Origin: Caulobacterales bacterium RIFCSPHIGHO2_01_FULL_70_19
GTDB taxonomy: Bacteria > Pseudomonadota > Alphaproteobacteria > Caulobacterales > Caulobacteraceae
Reading direction: 5' to 3'
Length of the DNA: 41,211 nt
Assembly (NCBI GenBank): GCA_001794825.1
Contig: MGLK01000014.1
Coordinates: 19,943-61,153 of the forward strand
Shown here: positions 16,011-23,868 of the stretch, one piece after another
Position numbering within the stretch: position 1 is the first letter of the stretch
Layout of the letters: every line of letters begins with the position of its first letter
The notes under the pieces: generated by a model
Told to the model about the DNA's origin: nothing
Seen by the model: the letters and a program-made list of their open reading frames with translations, nothing else
Database searches by the model: none
Made by a program: the position numbers and the translations under genes

Positions 16011-16577
16011 GTGACGGCCGACGAGGATCTGCCAGCCAGGGCCGCTGCCGGGGATCCGGAGGCCTTCGAACGCCTGATGCTGGCCACCAAGGCCAGTCTC
16101 TATCGGCTCGTCCGGCGCTATGTCGGCGACGCGGACGAAGCCTACGACCTGGTGCAGGAGACCTACGCCGCGGCCTGGCTGGCGATCCGCCGCTTCGATC
16201 CGAAACGCCCCTTCGAGGCCTGGCTGAGGACCATCGCGCTCAACAAGTGCCGGGACTGGAGCCGCCGACGGCGGGTCAGACATTGGTTGCTGGGCGCCGC
16301 CGACCTGGCCGACCGCGAAGCCTTGGCCGTCGCCGATGAGGCCCGGGGCGCGGCGGAACAGTACGAACTGGGCCAGACGCTCGGCCGGCTCGAGGCGGCC
16401 ATCGCCGACCTGCCGGCCCGGCTCAAGGCGCCGCTCCTGCTGACCGCGCTGGAGGAGCGCGGCCAGGCCGAGGCCGCCGCCATCCTGGGCGTCTCGGTCA
16501 AGGCGGTGGAGACCCGCGTCGCCAGGGCGCGACGCAAGCTGGCCGAAGCGCTGGGGCCCGCGGCCGGGGCGATCTGA
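16011..16577 (+). CDS. CnrH-like ECF sigma factor
   Basis: The 188-aa protein has region 2 (AFERLMLATKASLYRLVRRY, AYDLVQETYAAAWLAI, LRTIALNKCRDWSRRRR) and region 4 (LPARLKAPLLLTALEERG, then AEAAAILGVSVKAVETRVAR and ARRKL). The start is the GTG 6 bp after the CnrX-like stop. Its position after anti-sigma and sensor genes makes it the output of that system. The four copies of GAGGG-N13-GCGCGTA in the window, one of them in front of its own operon, are its likely targets. Confidence 0.9.
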   Translation: MTADEDLPARAAAGDPEAFERLMLATKASLYRLVRRYVGDADEAYDLVQETYAAAWLAIRRFDPKRPFEAWLRTIALNKCRDWSRRRRVRHWLLGAADLADREALAVADEARGAAEQYELGQTLGRLEAAIADLPARLKAPLLLTALEERGQAEAAAILGVSVKAVETRVARARRKLAEALGPAAGAI

Positions 16578-16635
16578 GCGGGCCGGGAACGGTCGGCCGC
16601 ACGACGCTTTGATCGCGCGTTGCGTCAACTTGCCC

Positions 16636-16660
16636 GAGGGCGCCGCGCCGCGCGCGCGTA
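16636..16660 (+). promoter_or_regulatory. Proposed CnrH-like sigma promoter for copAB
   Basis: GAGGG at 16636-16640, 13 bases, then GCGCGTA at 16654-16660; the base before the first block is C and the base after the second is G, as in the cnr-like operon site. The -10 block ends 52 bp before the copA ATG. The 135-bp region from sigma stop to copA has no other strong promoter signal. Confidence 0.65.
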
Positions 16661-16712
16661 GACCGGAAGAAGGCCGGGTTCGCCGCGGGACGCCGCCAGT
16701 CTGGAGCCAGGT

Positions 16713-18500
16713 ATGAAGTTCGATCGTCGCGCCCTGCTGGGCGGAGCCGCCGCAGGCGGCGGCCTGTGGGCGCTGCAGGCCTTGCTGCCGGCCTGGGCTC
16801 AGACCGACTCGGCAGGCCTGAGAGCGGACCTGCCGACGCTAACCGGCCCGGACATCGGCCTGACGATCGGCCGGACGCCGTTCACGGTCAACGGTCGGAC
16901 CGGGCAGGCGGTCACCATCAACGGCACGCTGCCGGCGCCGGTGCTGCGTCTGCGGGAGGGCCAGACCGTACGGCTGTCGGTCACCAACACCCTCGACGAG
17001 GACACCTCGATCCACTGGCACGGGATCCTGCTGCCCTTCCAGATGGACGGGGTGCCCGGCATCAGCTTCCCGGGCATTCGCCCGCGCGAGACCTTCGTCT
17101 ACGAGTTCCCGATCATCCAGTCGGGCACCTTCTGGTACCATAGCCATTCCGGGCTTCAGGAGGCGCTCGGGCACTACGGCCCCATCGTCATCGATCCGGC
17201 GGGCGCCGATCCGGTCGGTTACGACCGCGAGCACGTGCTGGTCCTGTCGGACTGGAGCTTCATGCGTCCGCACGAAATCCTCGAGAAGCTGAAGAAGAGC
17301 CCCGGCTACTTCAACCGCCAGCGCACGACCTTAGCCGGGCTGCTGGACGGCAGCGACCGGATGAGTCTGGAAGAGCGGCGCATGTGGGGATCCATGCGCA
17401 TGGACCCGCGCGACATCCTCGACGTCAACGGCTCGACCTACACCTACCTGATCAACGGTCATGGCCCGGCGGAGAACTGGACCGGCCTGTTCCGCCCCGG
17501 CGAGCGGGTCCGGCTGCGGATCATCAACGCCTCGGCCATGTCGATCTTCAACGTCCGCATCCCCGGTCTGGCGATGACCGTGGTCCAGGCCGACGGCGAG
17601 AACGTGCGGCCGGTGGAGGTCGACGAGTTCCAGATCTCGGTCGCCGAGACTTACGACGTCATCGTCCGGCCGACCGAGGATCGGGCCTACACCATCGTCT
17701 CCGAGGCCATCGACCGCTCCGGCATGGGGCGGGCGACCCTCGCCCCCCGGCCGGGCATGACCGCCGAGGTCCCGCCGCTGCGCCAGGTCCCCAACCTGAC
17801 AATGCGGGACATGGGCATGGGTAGCATGGACCATGGCGCCATGGCCGGCATGGATTACGCCGCCATGGGCGGCATGGCTCATGGGAGCGCGAGCCCCGAC
17901 CCGGCGTCCGGCGACGGGGCCATGTCCATGGCCGGCATGAACATGCGCGATCCCGACAACGCCCCGCCGGACATGGAGGTGGGCGTCGGCGTGGACATGG
18001 TCTCGATGGATCCGGCCAACCGCCTTGGCGAACGGCCGACGGGATTGGAGACCGTTCCACACCGGGTGCTCGTTTATACCGACCTCGTCTCCCTGCAGCC
18101 CAACAAGGATCAGCGCCCGCCGTCGCGAACGATGGAGATCCACCTGACCGGCAACATGGAGCGGTTCATGTGGGGCTTCGACGGCCGCAAGTTCAGCGAA
18201 CTGGTCGAACCGATCCGCTTCGAACGCAACGAGCGGGTGCGGGTGACCCTGGTCAACGACACCATGATGGCCCACCCCATCCACCTGCACGGCCACTTCT
18301 TCGAACTGGTGACGGGTGGTCCCGCAGGCCATCAGCCGCTCAAGCACACGGTGAACGTCGCGCCCGGCGGCAAGGTGACCTTCGACCTGACCGCCGACAA
18401 TCCCGGCGACTGGGCCTTCCATTGCCACCTGCTGATGCACATGCACGCGGGGATGTTCAACGTCGTGACCGTCCGCCCCCTCGAAGGAGCCGCCTCGTGA
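16713..18500 (+). CDS. copA: CopA-family multicopper oxidase
   Basis: The 595-aa periplasmic oxidase would convert Cu(I) to less toxic Cu(II) and bind copper. A Tat signal (DRRALLGG with an alanine-rich hydrophobic region) exports it folded. The four copper-ligand motifs are present: SIHWHG, FWYHSHSG, HPIHLHGHF, and HCHLLMHMHAGM at about residues 570-581. A Met/His-rich insert at about residues 364-432, with many MGM, MDH and MAGM steps, is typical of PcoA/CopA and probably binds Cu(I). The ATG is preceded by GGAG. Its stop overlaps the copB start as GTGA. Confidence 0.95.
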   Translation: MKFDRRALLGGAAAGGGLWALQALLPAWAQTDSAGLRADLPTLTGPDIGLTIGRTPFTVNGRTGQAVTINGTLPAPVLRLREGQTVRLSVTNTLDEDTSIHWHGILLPFQMDGVPGISFPGIRPRETFVYEFPIIQSGTFWYHSHSGLQEALGHYGPIVIDPAGADPVGYDREHVLVLSDWSFMRPHEILEKLKKSPGYFNRQRTTLAGLLDGSDRMSLEERRMWGSMRMDPRDILDVNGSTYTYLINGHGPAENWTGLFRPGERVRLRIINASAMSIFNVRIPGLAMTVVQADGENVRPVEVDEFQISVAETYDVIVRPTEDRAYTIVSEAIDRSGMGRATLAPRPGMTAEVPPLRQVPNLTMRDMGMGSMDHGAMAGMDYAAMGGMAHGSASPDPASGDGAMSMAGMNMRDPDNAPPDMEVGVGVDMVSMDPANRLGERPTGLETVPHRVLVYTDLVSLQPNKDQRPPSRTMEIHLTGNMERFMWGFDGRKFSELVEPIRFERNERVRVTLVNDTMMAHPIHLHGHFFELVTGGPAGHQPLKHTVNVAPGGKVTFDLTADNPGDWAFHCHLLMHMHAGMFNVVTVRPLEGAAS

Positions 18501-19879
18501 TCCGCGCCTCCGCCGCACTGCATCTGCTCGTCCTGGCCGCGGCCCCGCCGGCCTTCGCCCAGTCGCATGCCGGCCATCTCTCGACGCCCCAGGCCGGGCA
18601 GGCGGCGCCCCCGCGGGCCGGCTGCGTCCGCCGGGGCGCGCCGACGGCCGACGCGGCGCGCCTCGGACAACCCGGCGCGCCGGCCTGTCCGACCGGTTAT
18701 GTGCCGGAACGATCGCCCGCCGCCGACCCGCACGCCGGTCACGACATGGGCGCCCCGGGGCAGCCCCAAGTCGCACCGGCGAGCGATCCGCATACGGGTC
18801 ACGCCATGCCGGAGACGCCGGCGCCGAGCGCCGATCCGCACGCTGGCCATGACATGGGCGCCCCGGCGCAACCCCAGGCCGCTCCGCCGAGCGATCCGCA
18901 TGCGGGTCATGCCATGCCGGAGACGCCGGCGCCGAGCGCCGATCCGCACGCGGGCCATGACATGGGCGCCCCGGCGCGACCCCAGGCCGCTCCGCCGAGC
19001 GATCCGCACGCCGACCACCCCATGCCAGGAACGCCGGCTCCCGTCGCGGCGGACCCCCATGCCGGTCACGACATGGCCGGCATGGCAATGCCGCCGGACG
19101 TGCCGACCAGCGCCGACACCCCCGGCCGGCCGCCGGAGGATCCGGCCCCCCCGGCGGCGTCGCGGGGCCCGGCGCACGCCGCTGACCTCCTCTTCGATCC
19201 GGCAGAGATGGCGGCCGCCCGGGAGCAGATGCGCGCGGAGAACGGAGACGTCCGCACCACGGCGGTGGTCTTCGATCGGCTCGAGGCGAACCTCGGTGAC
19301 GGCGAGGAAGGGTTCGCCTGGGACGCCCAAGGCTGGAGCGGGGGCGACATCAGCCGGTTCTGGTGGAAGTCGGAAGGGGAGGGGGAGTTCGGCGAGGGGG
19401 TCGAGGAGGCGGGGGTGCAGGCGCTCTACAGCCGCGCCGTCGCGCCCTTCTGGGACGTCCAGGCGGGCCTGCGCCAGACCTGGCGGCCGGTAGCGAACCG
19501 GACCGACCTGGTGATCGGCGTCCAGGGGCTGGCGCCCTACTGGTTCGAGGTCGACGCCGCCTTGTTCCTGTCCAACAAGGGCGAGCTCACCGCCGCCGCC
19601 GAGGGCGAGTACGATCAGCGCATCACCAATCGCTGGATCCTGCAGCCGCGCGCCGAAGTGAATCTCTCGGCCGAGGACATCCCCGAGCTATCGATCGGTG
19701 CGGGTTTGACCTCGGTGCAGCTCGGCGCGCGTCTGCGCTACGAGATCCGCAAGGAATTCGCGCCCTATGTCGGCGTGGAATGGACGAAGCGCTTCGGCCG
19801 CACGGCCGACTACCTCGAGGCCGCCGGACGGAACACCGAGGATACTCGGATCGTCGTCGGCCTGAGAGCCTGGTTCTAG
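18497..19879 (+). CDS. copB: CopB outer-membrane copper resistance protein
   Basis: The 460-aa protein starts at a GTG overlapping the copA stop with GAAGGA upstream. After a signal peptide (cleavage near AFAQS) comes a disordered His/Met/Pro-rich region holding seven DPHAGH-like units. The conserved CopB/PcoB barrel domain runs from about residue 235 to the C-terminus: VFDRLEANLGDGEEGFAWD, GWSGGDISRFWWKSEGEG, WDVQAGLRQTWRP, ending GLRAWF with the terminal Phe of outer-membrane proteins. The N-terminal repeats probably chelate copper at the cell surface or in the periplasm. Confidence 0.93.
   Translation: MIRASAALHLLVLAAAPPAFAQSHAGHLSTPQAGQAAPPRAGCVRRGAPTADAARLGQPGAPACPTGYVPERSPAADPHAGHDMGAPGQPQVAPASDPHTGHAMPETPAPSADPHAGHDMGAPAQPQAAPPSDPHAGHAMPETPAPSADPHAGHDMGAPARPQAAPPSDPHADHPMPGTPAPVAADPHAGHDMAGMAMPPDVPTSADTPGRPPEDPAPPAASRGPAHAADLLFDPAEMAAAREQMRAENGDVRTTAVVFDRLEANLGDGEEGFAWDAQGWSGGDISRFWWKSEGEGEFGEGVEEAGVQALYSRAVAPFWDVQAGLRQTWRPVANRTDLVIGVQGLAPYWFEVDAALFLSNKGELTAAAEGEYDQRITNRWILQPRAEVNLSAEDIPELSIGAGLTSVQLGARLRYEIRKEFAPYVGVEWTKRFGRTADYLEAAGRNTEDTRIVVGLRAWF
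18725..19075 (+). repeat. Tandem DPHAGH-type repeats inside copB
   Basis: Seven D-P-H-x-x/G-H units begin at 18725, 18785, 18833, 18893, 18941, 19001 and 19052. They alternate 60-bp and 48-bp spacing (20 and 16 codons), so the true period is 108 bp or 36 residues. The copies starting at 18833 and 18941 are nearly identical at DNA level, which implies recent duplication. Odd units read DPHAGHDMGAP and even units DPHxGHAMPETP; the sixth is degenerate (DPHADHPM). Confidence 0.95.
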
Positions 19880-19897
19880 ATCGTGAAAGGACTGCAG

Positions 19898-20215
19898 ATG
19901 AAACCCGTCTTCCTGGCGCCGCTGGCCGCCGCCGTCGCCCTGGCGGCCTGCCAACCGGCGGCCGAAACCCCGCCGGCGCAACAGCCCGAGCCGGCTCCGG
20001 CCGCGCCGCCCGCGACCGCGGCGCCCGCCGACCTCGCTGTCGAGACCCCGGCGACCGCCGCGCCCGCGCCCGCGCCGAAAGCTGCGCCGCAGCGGCCGCG
20101 ACCGGCGCCCGTGCCCCCGCCGGCGACCGAGCCGGCCCCGACCGACCCTCATGCCGGACACGACATGAGCGACATGCCGCCAGACATGCCCGGCATGGAT
20201 TCTCCGAAGACCTAA
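19898..20215 (+). CDS. Small Pro/Ala-rich lipoprotein with a DPHAGHDM copper-binding tail
   Basis: The 105-aa protein has a lipoprotein signal (ALAAC, Cys at about 18), a long disordered Ala/Pro linker and a C-terminal DPHAGHDMSDMPPDMPGMD tail. The tail repeats the unit found seven times in CopB and adds further methionines. The linker suggests a membrane-tethered arm reaching across the periplasm. I chose the ATG with AAAGGA 6 bp upstream; a GTG at 19883 is in frame. I know no named family. It lies 18 bp after copB and 12 bp before copC, so it is in the same operon. Confidence 0.8.
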   Translation: MKPVFLAPLAAAVALAACQPAAETPPAQQPEPAPAAPPATAAPADLAVETPATAAPAPAPKAAPQRPRPAPVPPPATEPAPTDPHAGHDMSDMPPDMPGMDSPKT

Positions 20216-20227
20216 GGAACCGCCCTC

Positions 20228-20626
20228 ATGCGCAAGCTGCTTTCTCCCGTCCTCGTCGCCCTTTCCGCCTTCGTCCTGGCCGGCGTCGCCCAGGCCCAGA
20301 CCGATCCGCATGCCGGGCACCACCCCGCCCCCGGAGCCGCCGCCCAGGCCGCCGAGGTCCGCACGACCCCGGCCGACGGCTGGATGGGCTCAACCGCCCC
20401 GACCGCCTTCAGCATCACCTTCCCGCATCCAATGCGGCTGACCGCCCTGAGCCTGAAGAGCGGTGAGGCCGACCCGGCGGCGATCGCCGTGACCGACGCC
20501 GCCTCGAGCGCGGCGGTCAGCGTGCCGTTGCCGGCGCTGGCCAAGGGCAACCATGTGCTGACTTGGTCGGCCCAGGGCGCCGACGGCCACGTCATGAACG
20601 GCGTTGTCCGCTTCATGGTCCACTGA
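20228..20626 (+). CDS. copC: CopC-family periplasmic copper-binding protein
   Basis: The 132-aa protein has a signal peptide (cleavage after VAQAQ), a DPHAGHHP stretch just after it, and the small beta-barrel CopC domain: TPADGWMGSTAPTAFSITF, FPHPMRLTALSLKSGE, and LAKGNHVLTWSAQGADGH ending VRFMV. The last segment matches the W-x-x-x-S-x-D-G-H signature of CopC. No CopD partner is encoded nearby. It is the last gene of the copA operon. Confidence 0.87.
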   Translation: MRKLLSPVLVALSAFVLAGVAQAQTDPHAGHHPAPGAAAQAAEVRTTPADGWMGSTAPTAFSITFPHPMRLTALSLKSGEADPAAIAVTDAASSAAVSVPLPALAKGNHVLTWSAQGADGHVMNGVVRFMVH

Positions 20627-20651
20627 TCGCGGATCGCCCGCGGCACGGACG

Positions 20652-20671
20652 ACAGGTCTAGACCGACCTGT
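20652..20671. repeat. Perfect inverted repeat after copC
   Basis: ACAGGTC-TAGACC-GACCTGT, a 7-bp perfect stem with a 6-base loop, overlapping the 10-bp palindrome GGTCTAGACC. It lies 26 bp after the copC stop. It could be a terminator (only a weak TTCT follows) or an operator for the next operon. Confidence 0.5.
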
Positions 20672-20710
20672 GGTCTTCTGTCGCAGGCGCGTATTCGAGG
20701 CGGCGATGAT

Positions 20711-20735
20711 GAGGGGAGGACGGCGACGGCGCGTA
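20711..20735 (+). promoter_or_regulatory. Proposed CnrH-like sigma promoter for the cus operon
   Basis: GAGGG at 20711-20715, 13 bases, GCGCGTA at 20729-20735, exactly the spacing of the other three sites; the flanking base before it is T instead of C. The next gene starts about 85-110 bp downstream, leaving a long leader that includes an AT-rich stretch with ATAAAT-N17-ATTTAT. Confidence 0.58.
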
Positions 20736-20748
20736 AAGCCACGCCGTC
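20725..20748 (+). terminator. Possible hairpin terminator or leader structure
   Basis: GACGGCG-N10-CGCCGTC forms a 7-bp GC-rich stem followed by TTCCTGT. It could end copA-operon transcripts. The left arm overlaps the -10 block of the proposed cus promoter, so the two readings may be alternatives. Confidence 0.4.
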
Positions 20749-20844
20749 TTCCTGTCGACATAAATCATTGATGCGCCTCCGTATTTATCCGTAGTCCTGT
20801 TCTATTTCTTTGACTTCGAAATGGAAGGCGCGCCAACTTCGAAC

Positions 20845-21204
20845 ATGTGGACGCTGCTGCGAGCCCTCCTCGTCGCCTTCGCCCTGGCCGGTCTTGCCGG
20901 CCAGTTCGGCGCTCACGCGACCACCCCGCCGTCGGCCGCCCAGGCGGCCGCGACGATGGACGACTGCGCGGATATGGAGGGCATGACGGACCCGGACCGC
21001 TCCGGGCGCGGTCAGCCGTGCTCGGATAGGACCCCTGCCTGCATAGCCAATATGGGATGCGCGGCGCCCGTCGCGGTGCTTCCCGCCGTCGTCGGGACGC
21101 CCATCCCGGCTGCGGCGACGGTGCGGCTGCGTGCGGATTCGCAGCGGAGCCTGGACGAGGTCCAGGGGCCTGGGATTCTGAGGCCGCCCAGGACCGTGGC
21201 CTAA
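20845..21204 (+). CDS. Small exported Cys/Met-rich protein preceding cusCBA
   Basis: The protein (119 aa from this ATG) has a signal peptide (MWTLLRALLVAFALAGLAGQFG), then a short domain with four cysteines: DDCADMEGM, PCSDRTPAC, ANMGCAAP. Proteins of this pattern are often encoded directly before Cus-type RND genes in sphingomonads and Caulobacterales, but I know no name for them. An in-frame ATG at 20821 adds MEGAPTSN; I prefer the later one because it gives a basic signal-peptide start, though neither has a well-spaced ribosome site. Cu(I) binding is likely by composition only. Confidence 0.7.
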   Translation: MWTLLRALLVAFALAGLAGQFGAHATTPPSAAQAAATMDDCADMEGMTDPDRSGRGQPCSDRTPACIANMGCAAPVAVLPAVVGTPIPAAATVRLRADSQRSLDEVQGPGILRPPRTVA

Positions 21205-21277
21205 GCCTCTCCCGGTCCGCCCGGCCCTGTCCGGGCCGAGAAACGGCGCGCTCGCGCCCCCACACCACGGATATCCC

Positions 21278-22582
21278 ATGTCTGCTCTCTTCTGCGGGAG
21301 GGCGCGCGTCGGCGGGCGCGGCCATTCCCGAATCGCCGACCCGCCGGCGGGTCGCCAGGCCGCCGTCGCCGCCGTCCTCGCCTTGGCGCTCGCCACCCCG
21401 TCCTTGGCCGGACCGCTCACCTACGGCCAGGCGCTTGAGCGCGCCGCGGCCGACGCGCCGGAGGTCCGCGCCCGCGGCCTGGCGGTCGACGCCGCCCGGG
21501 CCGCTGCGCCCGCCGCCGGGCAACTGCCCGACCCCGAGCTCTCCGTCGCGGTCGAGAACCTTCCGGTCTCCGGCCCCATGGCCGGCTCGTTCGGTCGGGA
21601 CGAGATGACCATGGTCCGGGTCGGGGTCATGCAGGCCGTGCCGAGCGGCGCCCGGCGCCGCGCCGAGCGCCAGATTGCCGCCGCCGATATCGGCGTGGCC
21701 GAAATGCAGTCGCAGATCACGCGTCGCGAGGTCCGGGTCGCCGCGGCCCTGGCCTGGACGGACCTGCATTACGCCAAGCGACGGCGCGAGGCCCTGGACG
21801 AGGTGCTGGCCGCCCTGGAACCGCTGTGGGACGCCGCGCCTGCCGCCGTCGCCTCGGGTCAGGACCGGCCGGCCGGCGCCCTTTCGCCCATCCGCCTGAA
21901 GGCCGCCCTGGAGGACCGTCGCAGCGCCCTGGTCGCGGCCGAAGAGCGCGCCCGGGCCGAGCTCGCGCGCTGGACCGGCGAGCCCGATCCGCAGGCCGAT
22001 GGCCCGCCGCCCGAGCCGGTTCTGGACGAGGGACGGCTTCGGGCCGGCCTGGAGCAGGTCCCGACCCTGCGCGCCTGGACCGCGGTCGCCGATCGCGCCG
22101 ACGCGGAAACCGATCTCGCCCGGGCCGGACGCCAGCCCGACTGGAGTTTCGAACTTGGCTACGGCCGGCGCGATCCGATGTACGGGGATATGGTCTCGGT
22201 CGGCGCGCGCGTGAGCCTGCCGCTATTCGCCGACCGCCGCCAGGATCCGGTGATCGCGGCGCGCTCGGCCGACGCCCGCCGGGTCCGCATCGAACGCGAG
22301 GCGGCGACGCGGGCTCTGCGCGCCGCCCTCGAGGCGGACCTCGCCGAGCACCGGATGCACCACGACCAGTGGCGGCGAGCCCGCGACGTGCTGCTGCCGG
22401 CCGCCCGCGACCGCGCCTCGCTCGAGACTTCCAGCTACGGCGCCGGACGGGCCGGCCTGGCGGACGTCATCGACGCCTTCACCGGGCTCGCCGACGCCCG
22501 CCTCGAAACCCTGGACCGCGAAGCGCTGATCGTCCGCGAGGCGGTCCGCATCTCGCTCACCTACGGGGAGGACCCCCAATGA
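21278..22582 (+). CDS. cusC: CusC-type TolC-family outer-membrane efflux protein
   Basis: The 434-aa protein has an unusually long basic n-region before the hydrophobic signal (VAAVLALALATPSLAG). It then has the two-fold repeated OEP domain of TolC proteins: LTYGQALERAAADAPEVRA, LPDPELSVAVENLP, VGVMQAVPSGARRRAERQ, and in the second half WSFELGYGRRDPMYGDMVSVG. It would form the outer-membrane duct of the copper/silver RND pump. The stop overlaps the cusB ATG (ATGA). Confidence 0.87.
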   Translation: MSALFCGRARVGGRGHSRIADPPAGRQAAVAAVLALALATPSLAGPLTYGQALERAAADAPEVRARGLAVDAARAAAPAAGQLPDPELSVAVENLPVSGPMAGSFGRDEMTMVRVGVMQAVPSGARRRAERQIAAADIGVAEMQSQITRREVRVAAALAWTDLHYAKRRREALDEVLAALEPLWDAAPAAVASGQDRPAGALSPIRLKAALEDRRSALVAAEERARAELARWTGEPDPQADGPPPEPVLDEGRLRAGLEQVPTLRAWTAVADRADAETDLARAGRQPDWSFELGYGRRDPMYGDMVSVGARVSLPLFADRRQDPVIAARSADARRVRIEREAATRALRAALEADLAEHRMHHDQWRRARDVLLPAARDRASLETSSYGAGRAGLADVIDAFTGLADARLETLDREALIVREAVRISLTYGEDPQ

Positions 22583-23868
22583 CCCGCATCGCCCAGAACC
22601 GGTTGCGGCTCGCCCTCGGCGCGGCCGGCCTGCTAATCCTCGGCGCCGCCGTCGGCGTCGCCGTGGTCCGCGTCCTGCCGGCCGGCGAGACGCCCCCGGC
22701 GGCCCAGGCACCCGAGCGACGCGTGCTCTACTGGTACGACCCTATGGCTCCGGATCGGCATTTCGACGCGCCGGGCAAGTCGCCGTTCATGGACATGCCC
22801 CTGGTCCCCCGCTACGCCGACGAGGCGGAGGCCGGGCAGCAGGGCGGTGTGCGGATCGATCCCGCCCTGACCCAAGCCCTGGGCGCGCGCTACGCCGTCG
22901 TCCAGCGGGGCGTCCTGGCCGGTGATCTGACCGTTCCGGCGGTCGTCGACTTCAACCAGCGCGACGTCGCCGTGGTCCAGGCGCGGGCAGGGGGCTTCGT
23001 CCAGCGGGTCTACGGGCGGGCGCCGGGGGACGTGATCGCCGCCGGCGCGCCCCTGGCCGACCTGCTGGTCCCCGAGTGGGGCGGCGCCCAGGCGGAATAC
23101 CTCGCCGTCAGGGGGACCGGCGACGAGCGCCTGGCCCAGGCGGCCCGCCAGCGGCTGATTCTGCTGGGCATGCCGGAGGCGCTCATCTCGGCGGTGGAGC
23201 GCAGCGGTCGCCCGCGCACCACGGTGACGGTGACCAGCCCGTCCGGCGGCGTGGTCCGCACGCTCAGCGTGCGTGCCGGCATGACGGTCGCCCAGGGCCA
23301 GACCCTGGCGGAGGTGAACGGCCTTTCCACAGTGTGGCTGAACGCCGCAGTCCCGGAAGCGCAGGCTTCGCGGCTACGTGTCGGCCAGGCAGTGGAAGTC
23401 GCCTTCGCCGGCTTCCCCGGCGAGCGCTTCAGCGGCCGGCTCGGCGCCCTGCTGCCGGAGGTGTCCGGCGACAGCCGCACCCTGACCGCCCGGGTGGAAC
23501 TCGCCAATCGCGGCGGACGGCTGCGGCCCGGCATGTTCGGCCAGGTCGTCTTCGGCGGCGGAACTGAAGAGACCCTGCTGGTCCCGTCCGAAGCGGTGAT
23601 CCGCACCGGAACCCGGACGCTGGTCATGTTGGCGGAAGCGGACGGCCGCTACCGCGCCGCCGAGGTTCGCATCGGCCGCGAGGCCGGCGGGCAGACCCAG
23701 ATCCTGCAGGGCCTCGCCGAGGGCGAGCGGGTGGTCGCCTCCGGCCAGTTCCTCATCGATTCCGAGGCCAGCCTGAGCGGCGTCGCGGTTCGTCCGCTGT
23801 CCGGGACCTCGGCGCCCCCGCGTCCGGCCCAGGCGTCCGGCCACTCCGGACACGGGGGAGCGCACTGA
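22579..23868 (+). CDS. cusB: CusB-type periplasmic adaptor
   Basis: The 429-aa membrane fusion protein has an N-terminal anchor and the heavy-metal-binding segment [11 protein letters not shown]...[15 protein letters not shown]. Met56, Met71 and Met73 have the same spacing as the copper-binding Met49, Met64 and Met66 of E. coli CusB. Barrel-sandwich, alpha-hairpin and beta-barrel parts follow, and the C-terminus is His-rich ([11 protein letters not shown]). It hands Cu(I) to CusA. I chose the ATG that overlaps the cusC stop; its own stop shares one base with cusA. Confidence 0.93.
   Translation: MTRIAQNRLRLALGAAGLLILGAAVGVAVVRVLPAGETPPAAQAPERRVLYWYDPMAPDRHFDAPGKSPFMDMPLVPRYADEAEAGQQGGVRIDPALTQALGARYAVVQRGVLAGDLTVPAVVDFNQRDVAVVQARAGGFVQRVYGRAPGDVIAAGAPLADLLVPEWGGAQAEYLAVRGTGDERLAQAARQRLILLGMPEALISAVERSGRPRTTVTVTSPSGGVVRTLSVRAGMTVAQGQTLAEVNGLSTVWLNAAVPEAQASRLRVGQAVEVAFAGFPGERFSGRLGALLPEVSGDSRTLTARVELANRGGRLRPGMFGQVVFGGGTEETLLVPSEAVIRTGTRTLVMLAEADGRYRAAEVRIGREAGGQTQILQGLAEGERVVASGQFLIDSEASLSGVAVRPLSGTSAPPRPAQASGHSGHGGAH

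Noticed and set aside
16605-16630. TTGATCGCGCGTTG before copA as a FixK/FNR box
   Set aside because: The right half reads GTTG and not (T/G)CAA at the required six-base spacing.
16578-16635. An EcfG-type general stress promoter (GGAAC with a downstream GTT) before copA
   Set aside because: GGAAC is present near 16584 but the spacing to any GTT does not fit 18-19 bases.
18725-19075. Regular direct repeats that might be read as a CRISPR array
   Set aside because: The period alternates 60 and 48 bp in whole codons, lies inside copB in frame, and the units encode copper-binding peptides.
20687-20693. GCGCGTA after copC as a promoter -10 block
   Set aside because: The position 13 bases upstream reads TGTGG, not GAGGG.
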